Source: an uncultured Prevotellaceae bacterium
GTDB lineage: Bacteria; Bacteroidota; Bacteroidia; Bacteroidales; Muribaculaceae
DNA length: 64,000 nt
Reading direction: 5' to 3'
Assembly (NCBI GenBank): GCA_900317835.1
Contig: ONIL01000011.1
Location: 62,001 to 126,000, forward strand
This document shows, piece after piece, positions 49,166-58,167 of the stretch. Within the stretch, counting starts at the first letter, position 1; each line of letters begins with the position of its first letter. The position numbers and the translations under genes were made by a program. The notes under the pieces are model-generated. The model was not told where the DNA came from and did not search any database. It saw only the letters and a list, made by a program, of their open reading frames with translations.

Positions 49166-49780
49166 ATGCTCAACCGACTTATCCTCATCTTCTGCCTGCT
49201 CGTGCCCGTCATCGCCGCAGGCCACGCCCATTTTGGTATCGGGGTGACAGGCCATGACTCGACGGTCATGTTGCCACCCTTGCCTCTGAAACCCACGGGC
49301 ACGGCCTTCATCGTCATCAGCAAGCGGGACCTGACGCTCACTGTGTATGACCGCAACGCTGCCGGCGACACTGTGATGGTAGCGCAGTTCCCCTGCTGCA
49401 TGGGCAAGAACAAGGGCAACAAGACCCGGCGCGGCGACCAGCGCACGCCCGAGTCTCCCGCTGGCAAGCCTTTCAAGATCACCATGATACAGGATGCATC
49501 GACTTGGAAACACAACTTCCACGACGGCCGCGGCAACATCCGTGCCTACGGACACTGGTTCCTGCGACTGGCTACACCCGGCTTCAAGAGCATCGGCATA
49601 CACGGCAGCACCAACAACGAGCAAACTGTCCCCGGCCGCGCCAGCGAGGGTTGCATCCGCCTGCTCGACAAGGACATCATCACCCTGAAAGAGCATTTTG
49701 CCTACGTCGGCATGCCCGTCATCATCCAGGGCGAGGACCAAGCGCCTTTCAAGTGGGAATCCCGCACCAGAACCAAGTGA
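49166..49780 (+). CDS. L,D-transpeptidase (YkuD-domain) exported protein
   Basis: 204 residues. Signal peptide MLNRLILIFCLLVPVIAAGHA, then a YkuD domain: FIVISKRDLTLTVYD, the HGS motif in SIGIHGSTNNEQ and the catalytic block ASEGCIRLLDKDI. The usual block is S-H-G-C; here His is replaced by Glu (S-E-G-C), while Cys and Arg remain. The family crosslinks peptidoglycan or links lipoproteins to it. The first ATG (49148) would be almost at the transcription start, so 49166 is preferred. Confidence 0.85.
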   Translation: MLNRLILIFCLLVPVIAAGHAHFGIGVTGHDSTVMLPPLPLKPTGTAFIVISKRDLTLTVYDRNAAGDTVMVAQFPCCMGKNKGNKTRRGDQRTPESPAGKPFKITMIQDASTWKHNFHDGRGNIRAYGHWFLRLATPGFKSIGIHGSTNNEQTVPGRASEGCIRLLDKDIITLKEHFAYVGMPVIIQGEDQAPFKWESRTRTK

Positions 49781-49904
49781 GTTTCCACATCAAATTAGGA
49801 AGAATTGCTCATTACCGAGGCTTTACCGTTTGAAGAGATAGATAAACCCCAAAACGCCGAGCCTCATGGCGTTAACATAGTCTAGCCGCCTCATGTTATA
49901 TACT

Positions 49905-49940
49905 AAGACTCAATCTCGATTGTCATTTTGACAACCTTTT
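49905..49940. repeat. Intergenic repeat R1, copy 1 (imperfect hairpin)
   Basis: About 36 bp reading aagactcaatctcgattg..., with the imperfect stem gattgtca/tgacaacc. It matches the copy at 56319-56358 with about four differences. It lies just beyond the stop of the C10-LRR gene. Confidence 0.7.
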
Positions 49941-49950
49941 ATAGCTAATT

Positions 49951-52900
49951 TCAGGTGCCGCCTAGGATGATGTTGATGACAGCATTGATGTCGGCGATGT
50001 TGATTTCATCGTCACCGTTCACGTCGGCAGCGTCGATGCCACCATTTCCGCCCAAAATGATGCCAATGACGGCGTTCACATCAGCAATGTTGACCTCAAG
50101 GTCACGATTCACGTCTCCCATAATGATATCTTCCACAATCCGCCCGAAATAGGGGTACCAGTTCTCGTCGGCTTGGTAGTCGTCAACTGTTCCCTGTAGC
50201 ACATGAAGCGTACGGCCAGAATAGTCATAATTGTCATTTACAGCAAACAGCTGATTCTCACTCGTTACTTTTGAGAGATCGGTAATGTAGCTATACACAT
50301 TCGTCAGACCGCTGCATCCAGCGAACGCACTGATGCCGATGGCGGTGACCGAGTTGGGGATGACTAAGCTCGTCAGGCCAGTGCAACCATAGAGCACACC
50401 ATAACCGATAGAGGTAACCGAGTTGGGGATGATTATGTTCGTCAGGCCAGTACAATTATAGAACGCCAAGTAGCCGATGGCGGTGACCGAGTTGGGGATG
50501 ATTACGCTCGTCAGGCCAGTGCAATTATAGAACACACTATTGCCGATGGAAGTGACCGAGCTGGGGATGATTACGCTCGTCAGGCCAGTGCAATTATAGA
50601 ACACACCATTGCCGATGGAAGTGACTGAGTTGGGGATGATTACGCTCGTCAGGCCAGTGCAACCATTGAACGCCATGTTGCCTATGGTGGTGACCGAGTT
50701 GCCGATAGTTACGCTTGTCAAGCCATCGCAGTAACCGAACGCTCCTTCGCCGATGATGGTGACCGAATTGGGGATGATGATGCTCGTCAGGCCAGTGCAA
50801 TTATAGAACGCCCTGTTGCCGATGGTGGTGACCGAGTTGGGGATGACCGTATTTTGGCAACCTATCATCAATGTATTACTTGCCGTCTCGATGATGGCGT
50901 TACAATTATTGCGTGAATCGTATTTTGGATTCCAACTATTCACTGCGATGCTCATTAGTCCTGCGCAGCCTTCGAACGCCATGGTACCGATGGCGGTGAC
51001 CGAATTTGGAATAGTCAAGCTCGTCAGTCCGCTGCAACCCTGGAATGCGCTGTTACCGATGGCTGTGACCGAATTAGGTATGGTCAAGCTCGTCAGGCCA
51101 CGGCAACCTTGGAATGCGCTGTTACCGATGGTGGTGATCGAATTAGGAATGGTCACACTCGTCAGGCCAGTGCAGTCTTGGAACGCATTATCCTCGATGG
51201 CGGTGACCGAGTTGGGGATGGAAATGCTCGTCAGACTGTAGCAGCCCAGGAACGCAGATACACCAATGGAAGTAACCGAATTAGGGATAATCACGCTCGT
51301 TAGCCCATAGCAGCCCCTGAAAGCACCTTTACCGATGGATGTGACAGAGTTAGGGATGATCATGCTTGTCAGGCTGTAGCAGTTCTCGAACGCAGATATA
51401 CCGATAGAAGTGACAGTGTTGGGGATGGTCACGCTCGTCAAACTGTAGCAGCCACGGAACACAGCGACATCAATCAAGTCAACTGAGTTAGGGATGGTCA
51501 CGCTCGTCAGGCTATAGCAGTTCCAGAACGCATGTTGGCCTATGTGAGTGACTGAGTTGGGGATAGTCACGCTCGTCAGCCCGCGGAAACCTTCAAACGC
51601 AAAACCAGCGATACGTAACGTGCCGTCTTTTACTATAATGCTTGTCCCATCAGGGATTGTGCCTTTGTACTTATAAGCAATCTGTCCGACATATATAAGT
51701 CCATCGGGTTGGTTATCAAACCATGCAGTACCTTTGAACGCGTCTCGGCCGATTTCAGTGACGGAACTTGGGATTTCGATGCTTGCCAAAGCGCTACAGT
51801 AACCGAACGCCTGTTCGCCGATGGCTGTGACCGAATTGGGAATAACCACGCTCGTCAAGCCAGTGCAGCCCACAAAAGCGCCTCGGCCAATTCTAGAGAG
51901 GCCTGTAAAGAACCTTAATTCATTGAAAGATGTGATATCGCGATTGCCATTGAACACGCCGTTAAGTGTGGTCACTAAAGCTGCTTCGGCTTCACTCAAT
52001 TCACCATCGCTATCAAAATCCCAATATTGAACACAAAGTGCTTTAACATTGGCATCGGCAAAACTGATAATGGGAGAATCGATAGGTTTTTGAGGTTTGG
52101 GAAAGGCATTGATGAGAGCTTCTTGCCTCTGATTATATCCCGATGAGTCTCCAGTGGGGTCTAGTGCAGTGAGCAGGAAATATCCATCGCAATAACCATC
52201 CCATCCCCAATTAATATGAAAGAAGCCGTCTCCATCATAGCCATCGCACACAAACGCATGTCCGGAACTGTTGTTTCCGCCACAGTAGAATATTGGCCTT
52301 GAATGTCGCAACTCATTATATATCATGTTGTTCCATTCGTCGTCAGACGAAAAATAGCTTCGGCTCTCTAATGATGTCCCATTATTATAATTGAAGTATG
52401 ATTTTAATGCAAAAGGGACATTTGCTGAAGCTGCACCAGAGCCTCCATTATATTTATCAGCATAGTCCATCTGAACCGAGGCGCCACAATACTTCATCAG
52501 ATTGGCTACGGCCTCTTTTTGTCGAACAGTCTCATAACCGTGATAATAATCAATCATGCCATCCCAATCAATAAAAGCTCCAGCTGGAATCGCGTCAACG
52601 CTTATTTGTTGGGAGCCGCTTCCAAAATTCCATCTCCGGTTACAGGTATATGCAGGAATGGTAGCTGTTGTCTGGTTTACTGAATTACTGCGATGATAAT
52701 ACATCACCTGAGCCATAGCCGTGGCCACGCACCCGGTTACGCATTTACCGTATCCGAAGAAGTCTGGACAATTCAGATTATAGGGATAATCCTGTCCCCA
52801 CATTGTTGTCAATAACGGAGAAATGGGAGCAAGACCCGAGGTCAATCCAGATTGATGGGACGAACGGAGCCCCTTCTCTTGCATGAATTGGATTTGCCGT

Positions 52901-53232
52901 TCATATTCCTCCAACCAACCCTTCATGTTCTCGGGCAGGCTGTCTGTGTCCATGTAACCCGAATCGGCATAACCGAGGATCGCTGGAGCGCAGTCATCGC
53001 CCGACGCGATGACATAACCCTCGTTGTTACCAATGTTAAACACATAGTAACTCGCTGTCGATGATGATCGTGACGGGGCATGACGCAAGGCTGACGTGTC
53101 AACACTCTTGCCTTTACTCTCCATAAAAGTCAAAGCGTTGTGTTGTGCTTGCTGTGGCGTTATTGGATTTGCTGCGGCTGTGGCTGACAGCAGTGCCAAC
53201 AACAGGATGACAGATGTAATTAGGTTTTTCAT
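49951..53232 (-). CDS. Secreted C10 (streptopain-type) protease fused to LRR_5 repeats and a dockerin-like tail
   Basis: 1093 residues in five parts. Signal peptide (MKNLITSVILLLALLSATAA). A Spi-like propeptide (~22-130) with YYVFNIGNNEGYVIASGDD. A C10 cysteine protease: catalytic Cys in CVTGCVATAMAQVMYYH, catalytic His in SSGHAFVCDGYDGDGFFHI, followed by NWGWDGYCDGYFLL. A single EF-hand loop DFDSDGELSEAE (~420). About twenty LRR_5 repeats of 23 residues. A duplicated F-hand tail (GDVNRDLEVNIADVNAVIGI, ADVNGDDEINIADINAVINI). A start 33 codons earlier lies upstream of the TATCTTTG box (53270-53277). The LRRs may target the protease to host or bacterial surfaces (inference). Confidence 0.92.
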   Translation of the reverse strand: MKNLITSVILLLALLSATAAANPITPQQAQHNALTFMESKGKSVDTSALRHAPSRSSSTASYYVFNIGNNEGYVIASGDDCAPAILGYADSGYMDTDSLPENMKGWLEEYERQIQFMQEKGLRSSHQSGLTSGLAPISPLLTTMWGQDYPYNLNCPDFFGYGKCVTGCVATAMAQVMYYHRSNSVNQTTATIPAYTCNRRWNFGSGSQQISVDAIPAGAFIDWDGMIDYYHGYETVRQKEAVANLMKYCGASVQMDYADKYNGGSGAASANVPFALKSYFNYNNGTSLESRSYFSSDDEWNNMIYNELRHSRPIFYCGGNNSSGHAFVCDGYDGDGFFHINWGWDGYCDGYFLLTALDPTGDSSGYNQRQEALINAFPKPQKPIDSPIISFADANVKALCVQYWDFDSDGELSEAEAALVTTLNGVFNGNRDITSFNELRFFTGLSRIGRGAFVGCTGLTSVVIPNSVTAIGEQAFGYCSALASIEIPSSVTEIGRDAFKGTAWFDNQPDGLIYVGQIAYKYKGTIPDGTSIIVKDGTLRIAGFAFEGFRGLTSVTIPNSVTHIGQHAFWNCYSLTSVTIPNSVDLIDVAVFRGCYSLTSVTIPNTVTSIGISAFENCYSLTSMIIPNSVTSIGKGAFRGCYGLTSVIIPNSVTSIGVSAFLGCYSLTSISIPNSVTAIEDNAFQDCTGLTSVTIPNSITTIGNSAFQGCRGLTSLTIPNSVTAIGNSAFQGCSGLTSLTIPNSVTAIGTMAFEGCAGLMSIAVNSWNPKYDSRNNCNAIIETASNTLMIGCQNTVIPNSVTTIGNRAFYNCTGLTSIIIPNSVTIIGEGAFGYCDGLTSVTIGNSVTTIGNMAFNGCTGLTSVIIPNSVTSIGNGVFYNCTGLTSVIIPSSVTSIGNSVFYNCTGLTSVIIPNSVTAIGYLAFYNCTGLTNIIIPNSVTSIGYGVLYGCTGLTSLVIPNSVTAIGISAFAGCSGLTNVYSYITDLSKVTSENQLFAVNDNYDYSGRTLHVLQGTVDDYQADENWYPYFGRIVEDIIMGDVNRDLEVNIADVNAVIGIILGGNGGIDAADVNGDDEINIADINAVINIILGGT

Positions 53233-53269
53233 CTTCGGTTTGGTTATTTCGTGTTGTTGATTGCTGTCG

Positions 53270-53277
53270 CAAAGATA
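53270..53277 (-). promoter_or_regulatory. -7 box of the C10-LRR protease gene
   Basis: TATCTTTG on the minus strand, 37 nt before ATG 53232; it excludes the longer start at 53331. Confidence 0.7.
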
Positions 53278-53390
53278 AGTAAAGCCCTGAAAGAAAACAA
53301 GACTTTCACCAACTAGAAAGCCAATCGTCAAGAAAAATAACTAAAAGTGTCAAAATAATAGACACTAAGCAGCCCCTGTTCAGAAAAACA

Positions 53391-53453
53391 AAAAACGGCC
53401 GGCTGCGTGGGCAGTCGGTCGCTTCGTGTTTTTGATGTGGTACCTCCAGTCTC
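53391..53453. repeat. 63-bp intergenic direct repeat R2, copy 1 (possible att/tRNA-tail remnant)
   Basis: From aaaaacggccggctgcg to gtggtacctccagtctc. Same orientation as 56155-56217, with two mismatches in 63 bp. Read on the minus strand it gives CTGGAGGTACCACA followed by a GC-rich hairpin and TTTTT, like the 3' end of a GGTACC-acceptor tRNA with its terminator. No tRNA body is attached. Confidence 0.75.
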
Positions 53454-53753
53454 GGATGGATGAGTCTCAACGAGATGAAATGATTCATCAATAGCGCTGA
53501 TATTCAAATGATAAAACTGTCGTCAAATACTCATTTCTGCTCACCTTGAATCACCAGTGCCCAATCTAGAGTTGTGTCATAATTGCAATTCCAGCCAAGG
53601 GATCCGTGCTACGCACGGAGAAATTAAACAAAATTTGTATAAAAATTAAACAAATCAATTTTTATTTTAATTTTATTTATAATTTTGCTTCATTTCTCGG
53701 CCGTTAGGCCGATTATAAAACCAGAGGCGAATTATGGCACAATCTCGTTATAT
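53454..53753. other. Non-coding stretch with small hairpins and an orphan promoter-like box
   Basis: Contains tccgtgc-tac-gcacgga (53603-53619, perfect 7-bp stem), an AT-rich tract, TAATTTTG on the plus strand (53680-53687) and tcggcc-gtta-ggccga (53697-53712). No gene follows the box within the non-coding stretch. The hairpins are of the same short-loop kind as at 9031-9170. Confidence 0.6.
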
Positions 53754-56031
53754 CTAATTCTGGGTGCCGCTCAGGATGATGTCGATGATGGCGTTGATGT
53801 CGGTGATGCTGATTTCTCCATCACCGTTCACGTCGGCAGCCGAAGTGCTACCATTTCCGCCCAAGATGATGTTGATGACGGCATTTACATCAGCAATAGT
53901 GACCTCAAGGTCACGATTCACATCGCCCATAATGATATCTTCCACAATATGTCCGAAATACCAATACCATTTCACGTCAGCCCGATAGGCATCAGCCGTC
54001 CCCTGCAGCACATGCAGCGTACGACCAGAGTAATCAGCATCATCCAAATGGAATAGTCGATACCCGCTCAATACTCTCGAGAGGTCAGCAATGAAGCAAT
54101 ACACATCCGTCAGCCTTGTGCAGCCAGAGAATGCTCCGTGACTGATATGAGTTACCGAGTTGGGGATGTCGATGCTGGTCAGTCCAGTGCAGCCAAAGAA
54201 TGCACCGTTACCGATATAAGTTACCGAGTTAGGGATGTCGATGCTGGTCAACCCTGTGCAGCCAAAGAATGCCGATGGACCGATAGAAATTACCGAGTTG
54301 GGAATGACGATGCTAGTCAGCCCCCTGCAGTCATAGAACGCATAGTCTGCTATGCCTAATGTTCCTTCTTTTAAAGCGATACTTGTGCCGCTTGGCATCG
54401 TGCCCTTATACATGTAAGCGACCATGCCGGCATAGACCAATCCGGCTGGCTGGTTATTGTACCATGCTGTCTGATAGAACGCCTGTTGACCGATAGCAGT
54501 TACCGAGTTGGGGATGACGATGCTGGTCAGCCCTGTGCAGCCGTAGAACGTAAAGTCTTCGATATAAGTTACCGAGTTGGGGATGTCGATGCTGGTCAGT
54601 CCTGTGCAGCCGTAGAACGCCCCGTAACCAATAGAAGTTACCGAATTGGGGATGTCGATATCGGTCAGTACCGATAGAAGTTACCGTGTTGGGGATAATC
54701 GTGTTCTTGCAGCCAAAAATTAAAGTATTATCGGCGGTCTCAATAATTGCATTGCAGTTGTTGCGCGAATCAAATCTTGGATTGCCACTTTCTACCACTA
54801 TGCTGGTCAGTCCAGTGCAGCCATCGAACGCATCGTAACCAATCTCAGTCACCGAGTTAGGAATATTGATGCTGGTCAGCCCTGTGCACCAATAGAATGC
54901 ATAGTCACCGATGGAGGTGACGGAATTGGGGATAATCGTGTTTTTGCAACCGCCAATCAATGTGTTGGTCGCTGTTTCGATAATGGCGTTGCTGTTATTG
55001 CGAGAATCGTATTTTGGATTATCGCTAGCCACTGAGATGCTTGCAAGGCTGGTGCAGCCAGTGAACACCCCATCGCCAATGGAAGTGACGGAGTTGGGGA
55101 TGTTGATGGCGGTCAGGCTGGTGCAGCCAGTGAACGCTTTGCCTGCAATTCCAGTGGTTCCTTCTTTTAGTGTGATAGTTGCACCCTCAGTCATGGTGCC
55201 TTTATATTTGTAAGCGACCAATCCCGCATAGACCAATCCGCCTGGTTGGTTGTTATACCAAGCGGTGCCAGAGAACGCATCGTCGCCGATGGAAGTGACG
55301 GAGTTGGGGATGCTGATGTTGGCCAGGCCAGAGCAGCCATCGAACGCATCGTCGCCAATGGAGGTGACGGAGTTGGGGATGTTGATGGCGGTCAGGCCTG
55401 GGCAATGTCCGAACGCCCAGGTGTCGATGGTTGTTACTGAGTTTGGGATGTCGATGGTGGTTAGGCTATCGAATCCGTAGAAAGCTAATTCACCGATCAC
55501 AGTTACCGAGTTGGGGATAATCGTGTTTTTGCAACCGCCAATCAACGTGTTGGTCGCTGTTTCAATAATGGCGTTGCTGTTATTGCGAGAATCGTATTTT
55601 GGATTATCGCTAGCCACTGAGATGCTTGCTAGGCTGTTGCAGTCATTGAACGCCCCATTGCCAATGGAAGTGACAGAGTTGGGGATGTTGATGTCGGTCA
55701 GGCTGGCGCAGCCGTTGAATGCATCGTCGCCGATGGAGGTGACGGAGTTGGGGATGTTGACGGAGGTCAGCCCGCAGCAATAGAACGCCAATTGACCGAT
55801 AGAAGAAACTGAGTAGGTGGTTCCGTTGTAGGTAACGGTGGTTGGGATAGTCACCGAGCCGGAGTAATCATTGTTTAAGATACTTCTACCCCTATAGGTT
55901 ACTTCGACTTCATCGCTACTGAGTCTATTGTAATAGATGCCATCGACCTTGAAGTCGTGGGCTGTGGCGAGTGCGGGCAACAGGAGGGCCAGCACCATTA
56001 CGGAAAAGCGGAATAGTTGTTTAATTTTCAT
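53754..56031 (-). pseudogene. BspA-like LRR_5 surface protein, frameshifted
   Basis: One gene split into two frames. The 5' part (56031 to about 54670) has signal peptide MKIKQLFRFSVMVLALLLPALATA and LRR_5 repeats interspersed with YNNQPGGLVYAG-type spacers. Near 54670 the frame is lost inside a repeat and translation would run to a stop at 54454 through nonsense (RHPQFGNFYW). The correct frame resumes as LTDIDIPNSVTSIG and continues to 53754, with further repeats and an F-hand dockerin-like tail nearly identical to that of the upstream C10-LRR gene. Comparison with the neighbouring unit shows a 26-nt loss. An internal methionine at 54440 could start a short secreted-signal-less fragment. A sequencing or assembly error in repeats is the main alternative. 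Confidence 0.8.
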
Positions 56032-56091
56032 AATCTTAATGTTTAGAAGTTAAATAACAGTTAATATAATCACTGATTTAAAGTTTCGCCA

Positions 56092-56099
56092 CAAAGGTA
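56092..56099 (-). promoter_or_regulatory. -7 box of the LRR pseudogene
   Basis: TACCTTTG on the minus strand, 60 nt before the ATG at 56031; the promoter looks intact. Confidence 0.6.
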
Positions 56100-56154
56100 A
56101 TAAAGATTTTTCAATTTTCATCATAGGCATCCCCATTTTCCATAAACCCAAAAG

Positions 56155-56217
56155 AAAAACGGCCGGCTGCGCGGGCAGTCGGTCGCTTCGTGTTTTTGAT
56201 GTGGTACCTCCGGTCTC
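56155..56217. repeat. 63-bp intergenic direct repeat R2, copy 2
   Basis: From aaaaacggccggctgcg to gtggtacctccggtctc, direct repeat of 53391-53453. It lies 260 bp before the integrase start, the position expected of an attachment site. Confidence 0.75.
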
Positions 56218-56318
56218 TGGGAGTTGAGAATAGATTAGAATAAGTGAGACTTTTACTGCATTGATTTCCAACAAATTAAATTCCACCTTCGTCTTACGAG
56301 TCAACAAACATTCTTATC

Positions 56319-56358
56319 AAGTCTCAATTTCGGTTGTCATTTTGACAACCGTTTTTTT
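56319..56358. repeat. Intergenic repeat R1, copy 2 (terminator-like hairpin)
   Basis: aagtctcaatttcggttg..., with the perfect stem ggttgtca/tgacaacc followed by GTTTTTTT on the plus strand. Second copy of 49905-49940. It is followed at 56361-56374 by the palindrome ctgtaattttacag. Confidence 0.75.
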
Positions 56359-56381
56359 GTCTGTAATTTTACAGAGGCATA

Positions 56382-56453
56382 TGGGGGAAAACGACCAACG
56401 AGAAAGCTGAAAAGTCCCCCAAAAGGGTATGCGCAGCGGCTGTAATTTTGCAA
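56382..56453 (+). promoter_or_regulatory. Promoter cassette copy A (integrase)
   Basis: About 72 bp, nearly identical to 57966-58046 and 58081-58162. It carries ggggga ... tccccc arms able to pair across 27 nt, then aaaagggtatgcgcagcggc and the -7 box TAATTTTG (56443-56450). No TTG at -33, suggesting an activator or repressor acts on the arms. The integrase ATG is 28 nt downstream. Copy A lacks the leading aggtccccag of copies B and C. Confidence 0.75.
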
Positions 56454-56477
56454 CGTTTATTTAACATACATAATAAT

Positions 56478-57833
56478 ATGGCTAGTACAAAATTTGAGAT
56501 TTCAAAGAAGGATCGGAATGGCACATCCGAACTTATCGTTCGGTTCTGCTATGATCGCAGGCATTCGTATCGCCTGCACACGAACATCTGGGTACCACAA
56601 ACTGCCTGGAACACCACTAAGGGCAAACTCGTCATCCCTCGCATGCACGGTAAGGAGCATAATCAGCTCTCCCAACAGCAGGCACAGATTGACGAATTGG
56701 CTAGTTTCCTCAAGTCCGAATGCATTACTGCCCCTGACTCGGCAGACAAGGACTACTGGATTAAAAAGATTCTCGAGTTCCACAAGATGAACGCGCCACA
56801 ACCAGACTCATCGAGTAACAATAGCGATGAGAGCCAGAATCCGGGGATGGATACAATCGAAGCCTTCCGCGCATTCATCAAGGCAAAAAGCGCTAACAAC
56901 AAGTGCGAGCCCCACATGGACGTGACTATGCGCACGGTCAAGAGATTCATGCTGTATATCAAGCGGAACTTACGACTTAATGAATGGACACGTACAGATC
57001 TCGCTGACCTTCAATCTTTCCTCCAGATTGAGCACACCTTCTTCGAGAAGGGTCAGTGCAAGAAGAAGTATCAGCACATCTATGACATCGAACCCGTTTC
57101 CACCCCTCCTATGGTGCGAGGTGGAAACACTATTTATTCCATTATGAAGAGATTCAGGATCATGTTCAACTGGTGTGTGAAAACGGGTCTGGTAGACAAA
57201 AGTCCGTTTCAAGCATTCCAGTTGAGCGGATGCGTCTATGGCACCCCGTTCTACATGACCATCGATGAGTTGAATCATCTTTATAACTATGACTTCTCCA
57301 TGCGCCCCAAGTTGGCCATTCAGCGCGATATCTTTGTACTGCAAAGCAATCTCGGCATGCGCGTCGGTGACTTCTACAACTTGACAACCGCCAACCTCGT
57401 GAATGGTGCCATCGAGTACATCCCAGGCAAGACGCTTCACGATACTGGAGCCGTAGTGCGCGTACCGCTCACCGAGCGTGCCAAGGAGATTATCAGTCGC
57501 TATAGCACCACGGCAAACAGGTTATCCTTAATGCCGTTCATCTGCCCACAGAAGTATAATGAGGCCATCAAAGAGATGCTCAAGCTAGCAGGAATTGACC
57601 GAGTTGTCACCACCTTGAATCCAAGGACACGCCAGGAGGAACAGCATCCAATCTGGGAGAAGGCCTCATCCCACATGGCTAGACGCAACTTCATCGGCAA
57701 CTTATATGCCACGGTGCAAGACCCATCGTTAATCTCTTCCATGACGGGGCACAGGCCAGGAAGCCGGGCTTTCGAGAGATACCGTGCTATCCATGACGAT
57801 ATCAAGAAACCCATCCTCAAGATCTTCGATTAA
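56478..57833 (+). CDS. Tyrosine recombinase (phage-type integrase)
   Basis: 451 residues: an N-terminal arm-type DNA-binding region, a SAM-like core-binding domain (~125-225) and the catalytic domain. Catalytic residues: Arg295 in SNLGMRVGDFY, His399 and Arg402 in HMARRNF, His425 in TGHRPGS and Tyr435 in FERYRAI; all are present, so it should be active. ATG 56478 follows the promoter cassette; a start ten codons earlier falls inside the -7 box and is rejected. Together with the excisionase-like gene it defines an integrative element of the Bacteroidetes type. Confidence 0.93.
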   Translation: MASTKFEISKKDRNGTSELIVRFCYDRRHSYRLHTNIWVPQTAWNTTKGKLVIPRMHGKEHNQLSQQQAQIDELASFLKSECITAPDSADKDYWIKKILEFHKMNAPQPDSSSNNSDESQNPGMDTIEAFRAFIKAKSANNKCEPHMDVTMRTVKRFMLYIKRNLRLNEWTRTDLADLQSFLQIEHTFFEKGQCKKKYQHIYDIEPVSTPPMVRGGNTIYSIMKRFRIMFNWCVKTGLVDKSPFQAFQLSGCVYGTPFYMTIDELNHLYNYDFSMRPKLAIQRDIFVLQSNLGMRVGDFYNLTTANLVNGAIEYIPGKTLHDTGAVVRVPLTERAKEIISRYSTTANRLSLMPFICPQKYNEAIKEMLKLAGIDRVVTTLNPRTRQEEQHPIWEKASSHMARRNFIGNLYATVQDPSLISSMTGHRPGSRAFERYRAIHDDIKKPILKIFD

Positions 57834-57857
57834 TCGTCACGCCAGCAAAGGGTTCTA

Positions 57858-57900
57858 CTGGGGGAAATCACATTACCAAATATGTGATTCTTCCCCCAGT
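57858..57900. terminator. Large hairpin downstream of the integrase
   Basis: Stem actgggggaaatcacat / atgtgattcttcccccagt with one bulge and a ~7-nt loop. Its outer arm repeats the ccagtggggg core of the promoter cassettes. It lacks a long T-run, so it may be a protein-binding site as well as a terminator. Confidence 0.7.
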
Positions 57901-57965
57901 TCTATTTTGCCGAATAGACTTCCTTTGCAGTCCGATTTGAGGCGACCCATCTGCGTCGTGGTCAT

Positions 57966-58046
57966 AGGTCCCCAGTGGGGGAAAATGAAGTTCGAGAAAG
58001 CTGAAAAGTCCCCCAAAAGGGTATGCGCAGCGGCTGTAATTTTGCA
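57966..58046 (+). promoter_or_regulatory. Promoter cassette copy B
   Basis: 81 bp, in tandem with copy C at a 115-bp period. Carries the aggtccccag-tgggggaaaa leader, both C/G arms and TAATTTTG, but differs in the middle (atgaagttcg for cgaccaacg). No gene begins after it before copy C, so it may serve as an extra operator or upstream start. Confidence 0.7.
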
Positions 58047-58080
58047 GTCCAGCTTGTGCGACCAACCGGCCCCGTGGCAA

Positions 58081-58162
58081 AGGTCCCCAGTGGGGGAAAA
58101 CGACCAACGAGAAAGCTGAAAAGTCCCCCAAAAGGGTATGCGCAGCGGCTGTAATTTTGCAA
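58081..58162 (+). promoter_or_regulatory. Promoter cassette copy C (excisionase-like gene)
   Basis: 82 bp, identical to copy A over the shared ~70 bp. The -7 box is TAATTTTG at 58152-58159; the ATG at 58168 is only 8 nt beyond, so the transcript is probably leaderless. Confidence 0.75.
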
Positions 58163-58167
58163 TCGAT

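Noticed and set aside
54438-54440. Independent gene starting at 54440 for the LRR tail
   Set aside because: The frame extends upstream in register with LRR repeats to the 54670 lesion and has no signal peptide or promoter, so it is the 3' part of the broken gene.
53391-56217. 63-bp repeats as insertion-sequence ends
   Set aside because: They are direct, not inverted, and no transposase lies between them.
56382-58162. Promoter cassettes as a CRISPR array
   Set aside because: Only three copies, irregular spacing, one separated by the whole integrase gene, and no cas genes.
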